Positions 7,323 through 16,094 of a stretch of 64,000 nucleotides of DNA are shown piece by piece. A model generated the notes under the pieces. It saw only the letters and a list, made by a program, of their open reading frames with translations, was not told the origin of the DNA and ran no database searches. The translations under genes were made by a program, and so were the position numbers. The stretch's first letter is position 1, and every line of letters starts with the position of its first letter. Source of the DNA: Frateuria edaphi (lineage in GTDB: Bacteria > Pseudomonadota > Gammaproteobacteria > Xanthomonadales > Rhodanobacteraceae); assembly GCF_021117405.1 (NCBI RefSeq), contig NZ_CP088251.1:3676501-3740500 (forward strand). Direction: 5' to 3'.

Positions 7323-9089
7323 ATGAGCTGGCAGGCTTGGGCCACGGTGGCGATCATCGTGGGTGCGATGGCGTTGTTCGCCAGCGAGAAGGTGCGCATC
7401 GACCTGGTCGCGTTGCTCGCGCTGGCGGCGCTGGTGGTGCTGCACATCGTCACGCCCGAGGAGGCGCTGTCCGGCTTCAGCAACGAGGCCACCGTGACGG
7501 TGGCGGCGATGTTCGCGCTGAGCCTGGGCATCGAGCGCTCCGGCGCGCTGGAGCCGTTGACGCGGCTGTTGATGCGCATCCGCAAGCCCTGGTTGCTGAC
7601 GCTGGCGATGATGCTGGCGATCGCCCCGCTGGGCGCGTTCGTGAAGAACATCGCGCTGGTCGCCACCTTCCTGCCGCTGGCGCTGCGCGTGTGCCAGCGC
7701 ACCGGCACCTCGCCGGCGCGCGTGCTGATGCCGATGGCCTACGCCGCGCAGATGGGCGGCGTGTGCACGCTGATCGGTACCTCCTCCAACCTGCTCACCG
7801 ACAGCCTGGCGCAGAAGCACGGGCTGCCCCCGTTCGGGGTATTCGAATTCACCAAGATGGGTGCGCTGCTGGCGGTCGCCGGCATGGCCTACATGATGCT
7901 GATCGGCCGCAAACTGCTGCCCAAGCACATCGACGCCGCGCTTCCCGAAGGCGGCGACGTGGGCAAGTACGTGACCGAGCTGGTGGTGGGCGAGGACTCG
8001 CCGCTGCTGGGCACGCGCATCGCCGATGCCCAGCTGGGCGACAAGTACGGCGTCTATCCGCTGGAGCTGCTGCGCGGCGAGCGGCGCATGTGGTCCCCGC
8101 GCGAGCAGCAACTGGCCGCCGGCGACGTGCTGCTGGTGCGTGGCGACTGGGACAAGATCGAGGAATTCCAGCGCCGCGCGCGCCTGCGCAACGCCCCCGA
8201 CCAGCACTACGAACGCGACGGCGATCGCCCGCGCGTGCTGGCCGAACTGATGGTCGCGCCGGGCAGCCCCGCCGAGGGCCGGCGCCTGGCCGAACTGGGT
8301 TTGGACTGGCGCTATCGCGCCACCGTGCTGGCGGTGCACCGGCGCGGCCAGGTACTGCGCGACAAGCTGAGCAATACCGACCTGGCGGTCGGCGACGTGC
8401 TGCTGGCGCTGGTCGACGAGGGCGGCATGCCCAAGCTGCGCACCGACGATGCGTTCATCGTACTCAGCGAGCGCGACGACGCGCGTGGCAGCACGCGCAA
8501 GGCGTGGATCGCCGCGGCGATCATGGCCGCGGTGGTGATCACCTCCGGCATGCACTGGCTGCCGATCCCGATCGCCGCGCTGTGCGGCGCCACCGCGATG
8601 GCGCTGACCGGCTGTTTCGGCCGCAAGGACATCTACGAGGGGATGGACTGGAAGATCATCATCCTGCTCGGCGCGATCCTGCCGCTGGGACTGGCGATCG
8701 AGAAGACCGGCCTGTCGACCGTGGTGGTGCAGGGTGCGATGGGGCTGGTCGGCAGCCACGGTCCGCTGGCGGCGCTCTTGATGGTCTACCTGCTGACCGC
8801 GCTGCTCACCGAGTTGATGGGCCACAACCCTTCGGTGGTGCTGATGGTGAGCATCGCGGTCACGGTGGCGCATGCCGCGCATGCCGACCCGCGTCCGTTC
8901 GTGGTGGCGGTAGCGTTCGCCGCCGCGACCTCGTTCGCCACGCCGGTGGGCTATCCGACCAACACGATGGTGTATTACGCCGGCGGCTACCGCTTCACCG
9001 ACTTCATGAAGGTCGGCATCCCGCTGATCGCGCTGTTCTGCACGCTATCGATGTGGCTGATCCCGCAGTTCTGGCCGTTCCATCCGTGA
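7323..9089 (+). CDS. SLC13/DASS-type transporter with two TrkA-C domains
   Basis: A 588-residue inner-membrane carrier. An N-terminal bundle starts at SWQAWATVAIIVGAMALFAS and contains the loop GFSNEATVTVAAMFALSLG. A cytoplasmic insert at about 205-385 holds two RCK_C/TrkA-C-like modules, then a second bundle with EGMDWKIIILLGAILPLGLA and SFATPVGYPTNTMVYYAGGY. This layout fits the citrate/sulfate/dicarboxylate:Na+ group (CitMHS/SLC13 with TrkA_C). Substrate is not predictable here; sulfate or dicarboxylates are typical. ATG 7323 follows GGGGGAGCG, a good ribosome-binding sequence. Confidence 0.9.
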   Translation: MSWQAWATVAIIVGAMALFASEKVRIDLVALLALAALVVLHIVTPEEALSGFSNEATVTVAAMFALSLGIERSGALEPLTRLLMRIRKPWLLTLAMMLAIAPLGAFVKNIALVATFLPLALRVCQRTGTSPARVLMPMAYAAQMGGVCTLIGTSSNLLTDSLAQKHGLPPFGVFEFTKMGALLAVAGMAYMMLIGRKLLPKHIDAALPEGGDVGKYVTELVVGEDSPLLGTRIADAQLGDKYGVYPLELLRGERRMWSPREQQLAAGDVLLVRGDWDKIEEFQRRARLRNAPDQHYERDGDRPRVLAELMVAPGSPAEGRRLAELGLDWRYRATVLAVHRRGQVLRDKLSNTDLAVGDVLLALVDEGGMPKLRTDDAFIVLSERDDARGSTRKAWIAAAIMAAVVITSGMHWLPIPIAALCGATAMALTGCFGRKDIYEGMDWKIIILLGAILPLGLAIEKTGLSTVVVQGAMGLVGSHGPLAALLMVYLLTALLTELMGHNPSVVLMVSIAVTVAHAAHADPRPFVVAVAFAAATSFATPVGYPTNTMVYYAGGYRFTDFMKVGIPLIALFCTLSMWLIPQFWPFHP

Positions 9090-9144
9090 CGGCCGACAAC
9101 CGGAAGTCGATCGGGACCGGAAGATAGGCGACGGAAGCTTCAGC

Positions 9145-9170
9145 GCCCTCTCCCCGACGCAGGAGAGGGC
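9145..9170. repeat. Palindromic repeat (family B) between convergent genes
   Basis: GCCCTCTCC (9145-9153) and GGAGAGGGC (9162-9170) form a 9-bp stem with an 8-base loop. It sits between the convergent stops of the SLC13-type transporter and the WYL regulator and belongs to the CTCTCC/GGAGAG repeats found throughout the window. Confidence 0.7.
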
Positions 9171-9180
9171 TTCAGCCGCG

Positions 9181-10164
9181 TTAGCGCGCGCCTTGCTGGT
9201 AGGCGCCAAGCGCCATGTGCAGCAGGCTCTTCATCTCCTCGCGCAGCGGCAGCGGCGCCACCACTTCGGCGTCCGGCCCGTACTTGAGCACGTCCATCAG
9301 CAGTTCGCGCGACTTCGAGTACGGCACCTTGAGCTCGTAGCGCCCGTCCGGCAGCCAGTCGCCCTTCTGCTGCGAATGCCAGTGCTCGTCGGCCACCCAG
9401 CGCGCGGCGTGCGCGGAAAAGCGGATCGTGGCCCAGGCCTTGGGCTTGCCGGCGAAAATGCCGTAGCTGGAGGCGAGCAGTTCGTTGAGATCGGTTTCCG
9501 GCACGTCGATCGCCGGTTCGTCCAGTGCGTGCGCCTCGCGGATGCGATCCACCGCGAAGCTGCGCAACGCCTCGCGGTCGTGGTCCCACACGTCCAGGTA
9601 CCAGTTGTCGCGGTAATGCGTCAGCCGCTGCGGGGAGACGGTGCGCTTGCTGTCCGAATCGGTGGTGCGCGCGCGGTAGGAAAAACGCAGGCGACTGCGT
9701 TCGAGCACCGCGCCGGCGGTTACGCGGAACACCTGCTGGTCGAGCTTGCGCTCGCCCCAGGGGATCACGCGGATGCGCTCGATCGGCAGCGCCCGGGCCT
9801 TTTCCTGCCCGGTGAGCAGGCGCTCGATGCGCGCCTTGAACGGAGCCAGCGCGCCGGCCAGCACGCCGGGGCCGGAGCGGCCGATCAGTTCGTTGAGCGC
9901 CAGCAGCGCGGCCAGCTCGTCGGAGGTCAGCCACAACCCCGGCAGCTCGAAGCGCTCGCCCTCGCCCACTTCGTAGCGGAACGCGGCCTGGTCGGTGCCG
10001 GCGCTTTCGATCGGCGCGCCCAGGCCGTCGCGCAGGAAGGCGACGTCGCGATAGAGCGTGGCCCGCGAACATTCCAGCTCGTCCATCAGCCGCGCCAGCG
10101 GGACCGGGTAATGTGCCGATTTGAGAACCCGGTGCAGGGTCAGAATGCGTTCGTAGCGATCCAT
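9181..10164 (-). CDS. WYL-domain transcriptional regulator (YafY family)
   Basis: A 327-residue regulator. An N-terminal winged HTH (MDRYERILTLHRVLKSAHYP, then LARLMDELECSRATLYRDVA) precedes a central WYL domain (residues about 140-215, including YRDNWYLDVWDHDREALRSF) and a C-terminal WCX extension. WYL domains bind nucleic acid or nucleotide ligands in DNA-damage, phage-defence and metabolic regulators. The start at 10164 places the HTH at the N-terminus; a longer open frame upstream encodes low-complexity residues. It is divergent from a membrane protein gene, and nothing nearby identifies a target. Confidence 0.88.
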   Translation of the reverse strand: MDRYERILTLHRVLKSAHYPVPLARLMDELECSRATLYRDVAFLRDGLGAPIESAGTDQAAFRYEVGEGERFELPGLWLTSDELAALLALNELIGRSGPGVLAGALAPFKARIERLLTGQEKARALPIERIRVIPWGERKLDQQVFRVTAGAVLERSRLRFSYRARTTDSDSKRTVSPQRLTHYRDNWYLDVWDHDREALRSFAVDRIREAHALDEPAIDVPETDLNELLASSYGIFAGKPKAWATIRFSAHAARWVADEHWHSQQKGDWLPDGRYELKVPYSKSRELLMDVLKYGPDAEVVAPLPLREEMKSLLHMALGAYQQGAR

Positions 10165-10289
10165 GGCATACCGCTGGGGTGGGAGCTTTGTGTAGCATGG
10201 GTACGGCCCGCGGCGGCCGCAAGTCCGTCGCACGGCCCGGCACGAGAGCCGGGTCGCGGTTTTTCCCCAGCCGCCGAGCCTTCGATGTG

Positions 10290-11204
10290 ATGCATCCATC
10301 CAGCGACATGCAGGCCTGTGTCTCCGCCACCGCGCGCGAGCACCCGCTGCCCCCGGCTTATCCGGCCTCGCTGCTGCGCACTCTGGCGCTGTCCGGCTAC
10401 GGCCTGTGGATGTTGCTGGGGCTGGCGCTGGCGCTGGGCATCTACCGTGGCGGGCGCAGCGAGGCGCTGGTGCCGCTGGCGCTGGGTGCGGCGTTCGTCA
10501 GTGCGGGCCTGGTGGTCGCCTGCCTGCACCTTCGGGGGCTGTCCGAGTGGCACGGCTGGTTCCCCGCACGGCGCAGCCGACCCACGCGCGAGGCGCTGCT
10601 GGCGCTGGCGGCGTACCTGCCGATGCTGGCGGTGGCCGGCCTGGTGCGTGGCGAGAACACGTTCTGGGCGACCCGCGTGGCCGGCGCGGCGCTGGCGCTA
10701 TGCAGCGCCGCAAGCCTGGTCTACACGGTGCACAGCTACCGCCGGCGGTTGTCGGACGGTGTGGCGCGCTGTTCCGCGCAACTGCCGGTGAGCCGGGTAG
10801 TGGCGTCCTGGTACACGGGCGGGCTGTGGTTGTGGTTGTGCCTGGCCGCGCAGGATGGCGCCGTGCACCCGGCCGGCACGCGGCCCTGGATCATGGTGTT
10901 GCTCGTGCTGGCACTGCTGCTGGGCTTGATCGAGGGGCTGCGCTGGCAGGCGCTCAGCCCATCGGGGGGACGCTCGCCGCCGCAACGCATACGCGGACGC
11001 ACCGCTCGCTTCGTCGCGGCCTTGTTCACTTACGCCGTGCCCAGCCTGGCCTTGCTGGTGGTGGACCTGTCCGACGCGGGCGTGGCGCTGGTGGCGCTGG
11101 CTGCCGCGAGTTGCCTGCTCGGCCGCACCATCGAGCAACGCGCCTATGAGGCGGCGCTGGCGCGGCTGTGCCGCGCCGACGCTGCATCCGCCCGTGTCCG
11201 GTAA
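10290..11204 (+). CDS. Integral membrane protein of unknown function
   Basis: About 304 residues with at least seven hydrophobic segments, including LSGYGLWMLLGLALALGIY, ALLALAAYLPMLAVAGLV, PWIMVLLVLALLLGLIEGL and ALFTYAVPSLALLVVDLS. Basic stretches such as SYRRRLSDG lie between helices. I do not recognise the family. The fold resembles small polytopic proteins that are hypothetical in this order. ATG 10290 is chosen because the residues before it read as non-protein GC-rich sequence; a start a few codons further in is possible. The neighbours suggest no function. Confidence 0.7.
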   Translation: MHPSSDMQACVSATAREHPLPPAYPASLLRTLALSGYGLWMLLGLALALGIYRGGRSEALVPLALGAAFVSAGLVVACLHLRGLSEWHGWFPARRSRPTREALLALAAYLPMLAVAGLVRGENTFWATRVAGAALALCSAASLVYTVHSYRRRLSDGVARCSAQLPVSRVVASWYTGGLWLWLCLAAQDGAVHPAGTRPWIMVLLVLALLLGLIEGLRWQALSPSGGRSPPQRIRGRTARFVAALFTYAVPSLALLVVDLSDAGVALVALAAASCLLGRTIEQRAYEAALARLCRADAASARVR

Positions 11205-11297
11205 CGATGCCCGCCGGAATCGTGCGTATTCACTGCTAGTTCAATCCGCCGCATTAAGGTGGCGGGCTCTCTGTTCGCCCCATTCATGGATCGCCCG

Positions 11298-12107
11298 ATG
11301 ACCAAGACCCTGATCGCAGCCGCGTGCCTGTTCGCCTTCGCCGGCGTGGTGCAGGCGCAGGACGCCGACACCACCACGGCCACCGACAACGGCGGCTGGA
11401 CCGGTTCGGGCGAGTTCGGCTTCGCCTCGGCGCGCGGCAACTCGCGCACCGAGAACGTCAACGCCAAGCTCGGCCTGAACCAGGAAAACGAGTACTGGAA
11501 GAACAATTTCTTCCTCAACGGCATGCGTTCCAAGGGCGAAGTCACCGTGCTCGACGCCAGCGGCAACACGGTCGATCGCTTCACCACCACCGCCAATCGC
11601 TACGACGGCGGCGCCTCGGTCGGTTACAAGCTCGATCCGCGCAGCTACATCGTCGGCGCGGGCCGCTACGAGCACGACGACTTCGGCGCCAACCTGTGGC
11701 AGGGCATCGTTTCGTTGGGCTATGGCTACATCGCGCTGAAGAACGAGCGCACGGAGCTGTCCTTCGAAATCGGTCCCGGTTACAAGCGCTACCGCCCGGC
11801 CGACACCACCGTGCTGGTCAACGGCGTGGCGACCGACGTGCGCCAGCCCACCGAGAGCGAACTGGTCGGCCGCGGCCTGATCAACTTCAAATACCGCCTG
11901 ACCGATAACACCGCCTTCGAAGACACGCTGCTGGTCGAAGCGGGCTCGAAGAACAAGTACTACCAGAACGACGCGGGCCTGTCGGTCAGCATGACCAAGA
12001 AGCTGGCGCTCAAGCTGGGCTTCCAGGTGCGCTACAACTCCGACACGCAGCCGGGCACGCAGAGCACCGATACGCTCACCACGACCAACCTGGTCTACAA
12101 CTTCTAG
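11298..12107 (+). CDS. DUF481 family outer-membrane beta-barrel (YdiY-like)
   Basis: About 269 residues with a clear signal peptide (MTKTLIAAACLFAFAGVVQA). An all-beta body of alternating hydrophobic strands follows, ending in TTTNLVYNF, a terminal phenylalanine as expected for BAM-inserted barrels. GSGEFGFASARGNSRTENVN at the start of the mature part is the DUF481 hallmark. Family members are salt-induced outer-membrane proteins of unknown transport role. ATG 11298 gives the best signal peptide; ATG 11286 would add four residues. The gene is monocistronic, followed by a palindromic repeat and the convergent hemC. Confidence 0.88.
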   Translation: MTKTLIAAACLFAFAGVVQAQDADTTTATDNGGWTGSGEFGFASARGNSRTENVNAKLGLNQENEYWKNNFFLNGMRSKGEVTVLDASGNTVDRFTTTANRYDGGASVGYKLDPRSYIVGAGRYEHDDFGANLWQGIVSLGYGYIALKNERTELSFEIGPGYKRYRPADTTVLVNGVATDVRQPTESELVGRGLINFKYRLTDNTAFEDTLLVEAGSKNKYYQNDAGLSVSMTKKLALKLGFQVRYNSDTQPGTQSTDTLTTTNLVYNF

Positions 12108-12125
12108 CCTCGATCAAGCTTTCGT

Positions 12126-12193
12126 GGCGCGAAGCGCCTCCTTGGCCTCCTCTCCCCATCGGGGAGAGGATTGAGGTGAGGGGCAATCTTGCG
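12126..12193. repeat. Palindromic repeat (family B), extended 68-bp form
   Basis: The core hairpin is CCTCTCCCC (12149-12157) with GGGGAGAGG (12161-12169), flanked by GGCGCGAAGCGC upstream and ATTGAGGTGAG...ATCTTGCG downstream. This extended unit is nearly identical over its whole length to 52006-52074, which lies inside the lhr coding sequence. It is therefore a dispersed repeat with defined ends. Confidence 0.85.
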
Positions 12194-12288
12194 TGGGCGA
12201 CAGAGCGCTTGGCTTTGGACTCGCCTTCCGGCCAGGCCGCCCGCGCATTCCGGTCCTTCTCCCGGGCGGGAACAGGGAGCGAAGCGGT

Positions 12289-13203
12289 TCAGCCGAGCAT
12301 GTCGCTGGCACCCTGCGCCAGCAATGCATCGGCCACCGCCCGACCGAGCACCTCCGGCTGGTCGACCGGCCCGCCTGCCTCCGCTCGCACCAGCCGACCG
12401 CTCGCCGCATCGCCGACCAGCCCGCGCAGATGCAGGCCGCGCTCGCCCAGCACGCACCATGCCGCCACCGGCACCGTGCAGCTGCCACCGAGCGCATGGT
12501 TCATCGCGCGCTCGGCGCTGACCGTCACACGCGTGTCGGCATCGTCCAGTGCCGCCAGCAGCGCCAGCACGGCCGGCTGATCCGCGCGCGCCTCGATCGC
12601 GATCGCCGCCTGGCCCGGTGCCGGCAGCCAATCCGGCGAGGCCAGCCGCTGGCGGATGCGCGCTGCCAGGCCCAGCCGCTCGAGCCCCGCACAGGCCAGC
12701 ACGATGGCGTCGTAGTCGCCGGCGTCGAGCTTGGCCAGGCGCGTGTTGACGTTGCCGCGCAGGTCGAGCAGCTCGAGATCCGGCCGCGTCGCGCGCAGCT
12801 GCGCCTGACGGCGCAGCGAGGAGGTGCCCACGCGGGCGCCCAGAGGCAGCGCATCCAGCGAGGCGTGGTCGTTGCTGACGAACGCATCGGCCGCGTCCGC
12901 GCGCGGCAGCATCGCCGGCAGCACGAAACCCGGTTCCAGTTCGGCCGGCACGTCCTTGAGCGAGTGCACCGCCAGGTCCGCGCGGCCTTCCAGCATCGCC
13001 ACTTCGAGCTCTTTCAGGAACAGCCCCTTGCCACCGATGGTGGCAAGCGGGCGGTCGGCGATTTCGTCGCCGCGGGTCGTCATCGGCACCAGTTCGACGG
13101 CAAGGCCCGGGTGCTCGGCGCGCAGACGCGCGGCGACGTGCTCGGCCTGCCATAGCGCCAGGGCGCTCTTGCGGGTGGCGATGCGCAGGATGGAAGGCTG
13201 CAT
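12289..13203 (-). CDS. hemC: Hydroxymethylbilane synthase (porphobilinogen deaminase)
   Basis: This enzyme condenses four porphobilinogen molecules into hydroxymethylbilane in haem/sirohaem/cobalamin synthesis. The 304 residues include [15 protein letters not shown] at the N-terminus, the catalytic aspartate in HSLKDVP (D84), [11 protein letters not shown] and LRGNVNTRL. The dipyrromethane-cofactor cysteine lies in [10 protein letters not shown] (C242). It is the third gene in the order algZ-algR-hemC, as in Pseudomonas, but hemD does not follow; a DUF481 gene is convergent instead. About 200 bases separate it from algR, so it probably has its own promoter. Confidence 0.97.
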   Translation of the reverse strand: MQPSILRIATRKSALALWQAEHVAARLRAEHPGLAVELVPMTTRGDEIADRPLATIGGKGLFLKELEVAMLEGRADLAVHSLKDVPAELEPGFVLPAMLPRADAADAFVSNDHASLDALPLGARVGTSSLRRQAQLRATRPDLELLDLRGNVNTRLAKLDAGDYDAIVLACAGLERLGLAARIRQRLASPDWLPAPGQAAIAIEARADQPAVLALLAALDDADTRVTVSAERAMNHALGGSCTVPVAAWCVLGERGLHLRGLVGDAASGRLVRAEAGGPVDQPEVLGRAVADALLAQGASDMLG

Positions 13204-13404
13204 GGGAACTCCGGCGATGACGCTGAATGCCTATTGTCGCCGCAATCGCCGCAGCGCGCGTGCGGCGTGGCGCCCCAGGCCGCAAAGCCTGCGCAGGCAA
13301 GCTCACCCCCTCCCGCGCGGCCGTGGGCCACTGTGGCTTGACGAAGCGTCGAAAAAGGACCGCGCAGCGAGCCCTCCGCGCCGACCCTTCCACCGCCCGA
13401 ACTT

Positions 13405-14109
13405 CTAACCCGCGCGCAGCAGCTTGCGCACCGCCGGCAGGTTGCGCCGGCTCACCTCGGGGCTGAACTCGGTGCCGGCCAGCCGTGCCAGCACGCGGCC
13501 GTCGGGAAGGGTCTTGAGGCCCAGCAGCCGCGGTGCCGGCACCAGGCAGTTGCGGTGCAGGCGCACCAGTTGGTTAGGGTGGTCCTCCTCCAGCTGGCGC
13601 AGCGATTCCTCGATCAGCAGCTCGCCGCCGGCATGGCGCACGACCACGTATTTTTCCTCGGCGAGCAGGCACACCACCTCGGTCAGCGCGATGCGCACCT
13701 GCTGGCCGCGCAGCCGGCCGCGCAGGTAGCCGACCGGTTCGGCCGGCACCGCGGCCAGGCGCTGGCGGGCGCGCTGCAGGGCTTCGCGCAGGCGTTCCAG
13801 TCGCACCGGCTTGAGCAGGTAGTCGACCGCGCCCAGCTCGAAGGCGGTCAGTGCATGGTTTTCGTACGCCGTGCAGAACACCACCTGCGGACGCGCATGC
13901 CCGGCCAGCCGCGCGGCCAGCGCGGCACCGTCCAGGCCCGGCATGTTGATGTCCAGCAGCAGCAGGTCCGGCTGCGTTTCGCCGATGGCCGCCAGCGCGG
14001 CTTCGCCGTCGGCCACGCTGCCGGCGACCACCACCTCATCGCACTCGCCCAGCAGCGCGGCCAGGCGCGCGCGCGCCAGCGGTTCGTCGTCGACGATCAG
14101 CACGCGCAT
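13405..14109 (-). CDS. algR: LytTR-family response regulator, AlgR-like
   Basis: A 234-residue response regulator. The receiver domain begins MRVLIVDDEPLARARL, with phospho-acceptor aspartate D53 in LLLLDINMPGLDG and the conserved lysine in YLLKPV. A LytTR DNA-binding domain occupies about 135-234 (VVCLLAEEKYVVVRHAGGEL, then LVRLHRNCLVP). In Pseudomonas, AlgR controls alginate, twitching motility and virulence genes with AlgZ/FimS. The start codon shares one base with the stop of the upstream kinase (TGATG), so the pair is translationally coupled. AlgR is named from domain content plus the hemC synteny; the regulon here is unknown. Confidence 0.88.
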   Translation of the reverse strand: MRVLIVDDEPLARARLAALLGECDEVVVAGSVADGEAALAAIGETQPDLLLLDINMPGLDGAALAARLAGHARPQVVFCTAYENHALTAFELGAVDYLLKPVRLERLREALQRARQRLAAVPAEPVGYLRGRLRGQQVRIALTEVVCLLAEEKYVVVRHAGGELLIEESLRQLEEDHPNQLVRLHRNCLVPAPRLLGLKTLPDGRVLARLAGTEFSPEVSRRNLPAVRKLLRAG

Positions 14110-15155
14110 CAGGCGGACTCCGCCGGTGGCGGATCGAGCGGCAGGCGCAGGCGCACCACGAAACGGTCCGCGTCCGGCCCGGCGTCGACCGCGGCGCGCG
14201 CGCCATAGCGGTAGGCCACGCGCTGGCGCACGTTGGTCAGGCCGTGGCCGTGGCCGGGCGTGGTCGGCGCATTCGACAGCGGGTTGCTGATGTCGATCAG
14301 CAACGCGCGACCGTCCAGCGCGCCGCGCAGCACGATCTCGCCGCCCTCGCGGCGCGGCTGGATGCCGTGGCGCACGGCATTCTCCACCAGCGGCTGCAGC
14401 AGCAATCGCGGCAGCGGATAGTCCATCGGCAACCCGTCGAGTTCGCGGCGCACGCGCAGGCGCTCGCCCAGACGCAGCTGCTCGATGGCGAGGTAGCGTT
14501 CGACGAGCGCCAGCTCTTCGCCCAGCGTGCCGTCGCGGCTCCCCGACTGGCCGAGCGCGGCGCGGAACAATTCGCAAAGATCCTCGATGGTGCGCTCGGC
14601 CGCGGCCGGATCGACCCGCACCAGCGCGGCCACGGTGTTCATGCTGTTGAACAGGAAGTGCGGGCGGATGCGCGCCTGCAGCGCATCGACCTGCGCGTGC
14701 GCGACCGCGGCCAGCCGCGCCTGCCACTGCGCCAGCACGTAGAAGTAGCGCAGCATCGCCGCGCCGAGCAGCGCGGCGATCAGCAGGTTGTCGCGCACGA
14801 AGGCCATCGGCGCGCCATGCACCAGGTTCAGTTGCAGGGCCAGGTCCATCCAGCGGGCCAGCGCGCTGGCCAGCGCCACCACCAGCTCGATCAGCAGCCA
14901 CACGCCGGCATAGGGCATCCAGCCGCCCAGCCGCTGCAGCCACGGCCGCGCGTAGCACAGCGCCAGGGCGATCAGCATCGACAGCCAGGTCACGAACAAC
15001 ATGCCCACGCTGTAACCGCGCCAGTCGCGCGTGTTGTCCGGCGCCAGCCACATCAATGTGACGGTGAGCGCACCGACCGCGAACAGCGCGGCGACCGCCG
15101 GCAGGCGGCAGAAGTCGGGCAGCGGCGTGGTGGGACGGGCGGGCTGGGCGCTCAT
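14109..15155 (-). CDS. algZ: LytS/AlgZ-type sensor histidine kinase
   Basis: A 348-residue inner-membrane kinase. The N-terminal half has about four transmembrane segments (for example LPAVAALFAVGALTVTLMWL and LFVTWLSMLIALALCY). It is followed by the His_kinase domain with ARIRPHFLFNSMNTVAALV, whose histidine is the phospho-acceptor. An HATPase region carries LLLQPLVENAVRHGI and GHGHGLTNVRQR. The start at 15155 (MSAQPARPTT) is preferred because the residues upstream are unlike protein. It overlaps algR by one base and forms the conserved algZ-algR-hemC arrangement. Confidence 0.88.
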   Translation of the reverse strand: MSAQPARPTTPLPDFCRLPAVAALFAVGALTVTLMWLAPDNTRDWRGYSVGMLFVTWLSMLIALALCYARPWLQRLGGWMPYAGVWLLIELVVALASALARWMDLALQLNLVHGAPMAFVRDNLLIAALLGAAMLRYFYVLAQWQARLAAVAHAQVDALQARIRPHFLFNSMNTVAALVRVDPAAAERTIEDLCELFRAALGQSGSRDGTLGEELALVERYLAIEQLRLGERLRVRRELDGLPMDYPLPRLLLQPLVENAVRHGIQPRREGGEIVLRGALDGRALLIDISNPLSNAPTTPGHGHGLTNVRQRVAYRYGARAAVDAGPDADRFVVRLRLPLDPPPAESA

Positions 15156-15256
15156 GCGGATCAGTATGCCGGCATTTGCCGGTTCTCCCGCCATGGCGTG
15201 GGCGGGGAAATCCCCACGTGTGATGGGGTTCGGGGCGAGCGCCGTCCCTCAACCCA

Positions 15257-15279
15257 GCCCCTCCCGAAGGGAGAGGGAG
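15257..15279. repeat. Palindromic repeat (family B) before the carboxylesterase stop
   Basis: CCCCTCCC and GGGAGAGGG pair around a GAA loop, immediately next to the stop codon of the carboxylesterase gene. It is a short member of the CTCCC/GGGAG family. Confidence 0.6.
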
Positions 15280-15945
15280 CTAGCCGAGGCGATCGGTGAG
15301 CCAGTGGCGCAGGTCGGTGATTTCTTCGGCGCAGACCGAATGCGGCATGGGGTAAGTGTGCCAGTCGACCGTGTAGCCCAACCCGGCCAGCAACGTGCGC
15401 GAATCGAGGCCACGCTGCAGCACCACGATCGGGTCGGCGCTGCCATGGCCCCAGAAGATCGGCACCCGCGCGTTGGCGGTGCTGCGCTCGGGCGCCAGCG
15501 TGGCGCTGATCGGCAGGTAGGTGGAGAGCGCCACGATGCCGGCCAGCGGCTGCGCATGGCGCAACCCGGCGGCCAGTGCGATGGCGCCGCCCTGCGAGAA
15601 GCCGGCCAGCACGATTCGCTCGCTCGGCACGCCGCGCTCGTGCTCGCGCGCGATCAGCGCCTCCACGGCCCCGATCGCGCGGCGGATGCCCGCCTCGTCC
15701 TGCGGCGCGCGCGCGTCGAAACCGAAGATGTCGTACCAGGCGCGCATCGGCACGCCGCCGTTGACGCTGACCGGCTGCACCGGTGCGTGCGGGAACACGA
15801 ACCGCAGCGCGGGCCAAGCGCTGTCCACCAGTTCCGGCACGATCGGCGTGAAGTCGTTGCCGTCGGCGCCCAACCCGTGCAGCCAGATCACGCTGTGACG
15901 TGGGTCCGGGCCGGTCTCGTGTTCGACGCTGGGGAGCAGGTTCAT
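15280..15945 (-). CDS. Alpha/beta-hydrolase carboxylesterase (EstB/phospholipase-carboxylesterase family)
   Basis: A cytoplasmic esterase of 221 residues, close to the usual family size. It has VIWLHGLGADGNDF near the N-terminus, the nucleophile elbow GFSQGG (S117), the aspartate in GHGSADPIV and the histidine in PMPHSV. Members hydrolyse short-chain esters and lysophospholipids. The start at 15945 is supported by the family N-terminus; upstream codons in the same frame are not conserved-looking. It is divergent from the S9 peptidase gene. Confidence 0.92.
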   Translation of the reverse strand: MNLLPSVEHETGPDPRHSVIWLHGLGADGNDFTPIVPELVDSAWPALRFVFPHAPVQPVSVNGGVPMRAWYDIFGFDARAPQDEAGIRRAIGAVEALIAREHERGVPSERIVLAGFSQGGAIALAAGLRHAQPLAGIVALSTYLPISATLAPERSTANARVPIFWGHGSADPIVVLQRGLDSRTLLAGLGYTVDWHTYPMPHSVCAEEITDLRHWLTDRLG

Positions 15946-16094
15946 GGATGTTGCCGTGGTGTGCGCAAGTCGATCAGTGTCGCTTATGGATTGTGTGATC
16001 GCCAACCCGCGCGGCCTTCGCCGGGACTTGTGGCGCTTGCGGGACAGGCAGGCTTGGCTATGCTCGGGTGTTTTGCAACTGGCGGAGCGCTTCC

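Noticed and set aside
14110-15252. Fusion of the AlgR-like regulator to an upstream 380-residue extension
   Set aside because: The extension lies out of frame over the AlgZ-like kinase, which has clear kinase motifs. The regulator starts at the TGATG overlap.
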